Origin: Aquarana catesbeiana
Taxonomy: Eukaryota > Chordata > Amphibia > Anura > Ranidae
Length of the DNA: 64,000 nucleotides
Direction of reading: 5' to 3'
Assembly: GCF_042186555.1 (NCBI RefSeq)
Contig: NC_133326.1
Location: forward strand, 491,245,581-491,309,580
Shown here: piece by piece, positions 63,233-64,000 of the stretch
Numbering within the stretch: position 1 is the first letter of the stretch
How the letters are laid out: each line of letters opens with the position of its first letter
Position numbers and translations under genes: made by a program
Notes under the pieces: generated by a model
What the model saw: the letters and a program-made list of their open reading frames with translations, nothing else
The model's database searches: none
What the model was told of the DNA's origin: nothing

Positions 63233-63886
63233 TTACCAGTAAAACCGAGGATCTGGCAAAGTCACTGATTTTCCTTCTTTATCCACAGTGGTAATAAAAT
63301 ATACAGCATCATTCTTTCCCGGTCTGCAGATTACCATCTTATCAGCATAGATGTGCCGACCATAGTTCCAATGTACAAAGCATCCGTTGAAACGTTCATC
63401 CATCCGGGCAGAACATCCAGTCTTTCTAAAGGGCTTAGGCACAGACAAGTAGTCCCAAATAGCTTCACTATACCAAAGCTCCCGATTAGCTTCAATCTTC
63501 CGCATGACATCCTGGGGCACATAGGGGAATTCCAAACCATACTCTGCGGCCACACGCCTGTTTAACATCCTTTGCAAGCGAGCAAGTTTTGTCAAAGATC
63601 TGCCTCTCCCCATACCAGGTGGTACACAGGAATCGAATGACTTTTTCACCATAGACTCAGCCGGTGTCTGTAGCGAACCGATAACTTTTGACAAAGTCCC
63701 AGCGACAACACTGTGCGTCACCACAGAGGGTGATGTCTTTCCAGAACTCATGGCAGTCCATTCAGGAAAAGTCATTGTGGAGGCAACATCCTCGCCTTGT
63801 GACCACAATAGCTCTTGTGACATGGTTTCAAATAAGTCATCATCCCCGGAAATATTCGACATGGATTCTATTTCCGAGTCTCTCAA
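63233..63886 (-). CDS. Unrecognised 3' ORF of a gypsy-type element, 217 aa
   Basis: An uninterrupted 217-codon frame between the interior (off the window) and the 3' LTR. Acidic and Ser-rich N-terminus (MRDSEIESMSNISGDDD), a basic region (GRGRSLTKLARLQRM), a conserved block LEFPYVPQDVMRKIEANREL, IWDYLSVPKPFR, and a C-terminal strand-like part ending GKSVTLPDPRFYW. No zinc knuckle, signal peptide or transmembrane segment is visible, so it is unlike env. The remnant at 52120-52700 shares the last two blocks. Role unknown; expression is not shown. An upstream start beyond 63886 is possible. Confidence 0.65.
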   Translation of the reverse strand: MRDSEIESMSNISGDDDLFETMSQELLWSQGEDVASTMTFPEWTAMSSGKTSPSVVTHSVVAGTLSKVIGSLQTPAESMVKKSFDSCVPPGMGRGRSLTKLARLQRMLNRRVAAEYGLEFPYVPQDVMRKIEANRELWYSEAIWDYLSVPKPFRKTGCSARMDERFNGCFVHWNYGRHIYADKMVICRPGKNDAVYFITTVDKEGKSVTLPDPRFYW

Positions 63887-64000
63887 TTCTTCTGCTGGGA
63901 AATATTTATTTACAGTCCCCGATAATGGCTTACCCGTCCCAGGCGTAGACTTTGGTAGCTCCAGCTCAGGTAACCTCTGGGGTAGGCCTCGACCACGGCC
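63887..64000 (-). other. Element interior running off the window
   Basis: Presumed continuation of the gypsy-type element on the minus strand. The frame upstream is open but too short to identify. Confidence 0.4.

Noticed and set aside
1..64000. tRNA, rRNA, snRNA or SINE genes
   Set aside because: No cloverleaf, A/B box pair or conserved rRNA/snRNA motif was recognised by eye; a tRNAscan or Infernal run would be needed to exclude them.

Overview
This window reads as intergenic DNA from a large, transposon-rich vertebrate genome, most likely a neobatrachian (ranoid-type) frog. That assignment is inference. It rests on vertebrate element types (L1-superfamily and L2 LINEs, BED-finger hAT, IR/DR Tc1, class I endogenous retrovirus, Ty3/gypsy-type LTRs, Penelope-like hammerhead inserts) and on many TTAA-flanked repeats starting AACCACTTGCC, which I associate from memory with ranid genomes. 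I see no host protein-coding gene, tRNA or rRNA. Nearly every long open frame belongs to a transposon or is an artefact of a tandem repeat.

Layout. 1-1142: foldback MITE and a broken TTAA MITE. 1143-14250: one 31-bp minisatellite of about 4.5 kb, with a recurrent ~165-bp spacer, split by a full-length reverse-strand L1-superfamily LINE (2863-9300) and a 5'-truncated reverse-strand L2 (11288-13494). The L2 itself carries a ~0.5-kb Ty3/gypsy gag fragment. 14251-23460: MITEs, including a 2.2-kb TTAA element, a 500-N gap in tandem repeats, and nested MITEs at 20.4-22.1 kb. 23464-30690: a hAT remnant holding a TTAA MITE, which holds a second L1-superfamily LINE (25244-30123) with an uninterrupted 1267-codon ORF2 and a 15-bp target-site duplication (TSD). 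30985-32660: LTR-like sequence with a short minisatellite. 32710-40895: an 8.2-kb hAT transposon with perfect 8-bp TSD, a decayed transposase and long internal tandem repeats, nested in an older MITE.

42003-51575: a decayed class I (gamma/epsilon-like) endogenous retrovirus with LTRs, gag, pol and env remnants. It is broken by a probable solo LTR (45340-46142), a Penelope-like insert with inverted arms (46766-48707) and a second Penelope-like fragment (~49215-50300). 51575-52795: 3' part of a gypsy-type element with a conserved, unrecognised 3' ORF. ~52798-61612: a decayed forward-strand L1-superfamily LINE, close to the one at 2863-9300, holding a hammerhead-bearing insert (14-bp TSD), an 863-bp hAT derivative (8-bp TSD), a Tc1 element (TA TSD) and another hammerhead-bearing insert. 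61613-64000: LTR, polypurine tract and the same 3' ORF of a reverse-strand gypsy-type element running off the window.

Nothing here forms an operon or pathway; the layers give a relative insertion history. The most interesting points are (i) hammerhead-ribozyme cores at three or four Penelope-like inserts, (ii) the unrecognised ORF between pol and the 3' LTR, present in two diverged gypsy-type copies, (iii) the LINE with an uninterrupted ORF2, and (iv) the 8.2-kb hAT with its deletion derivative.
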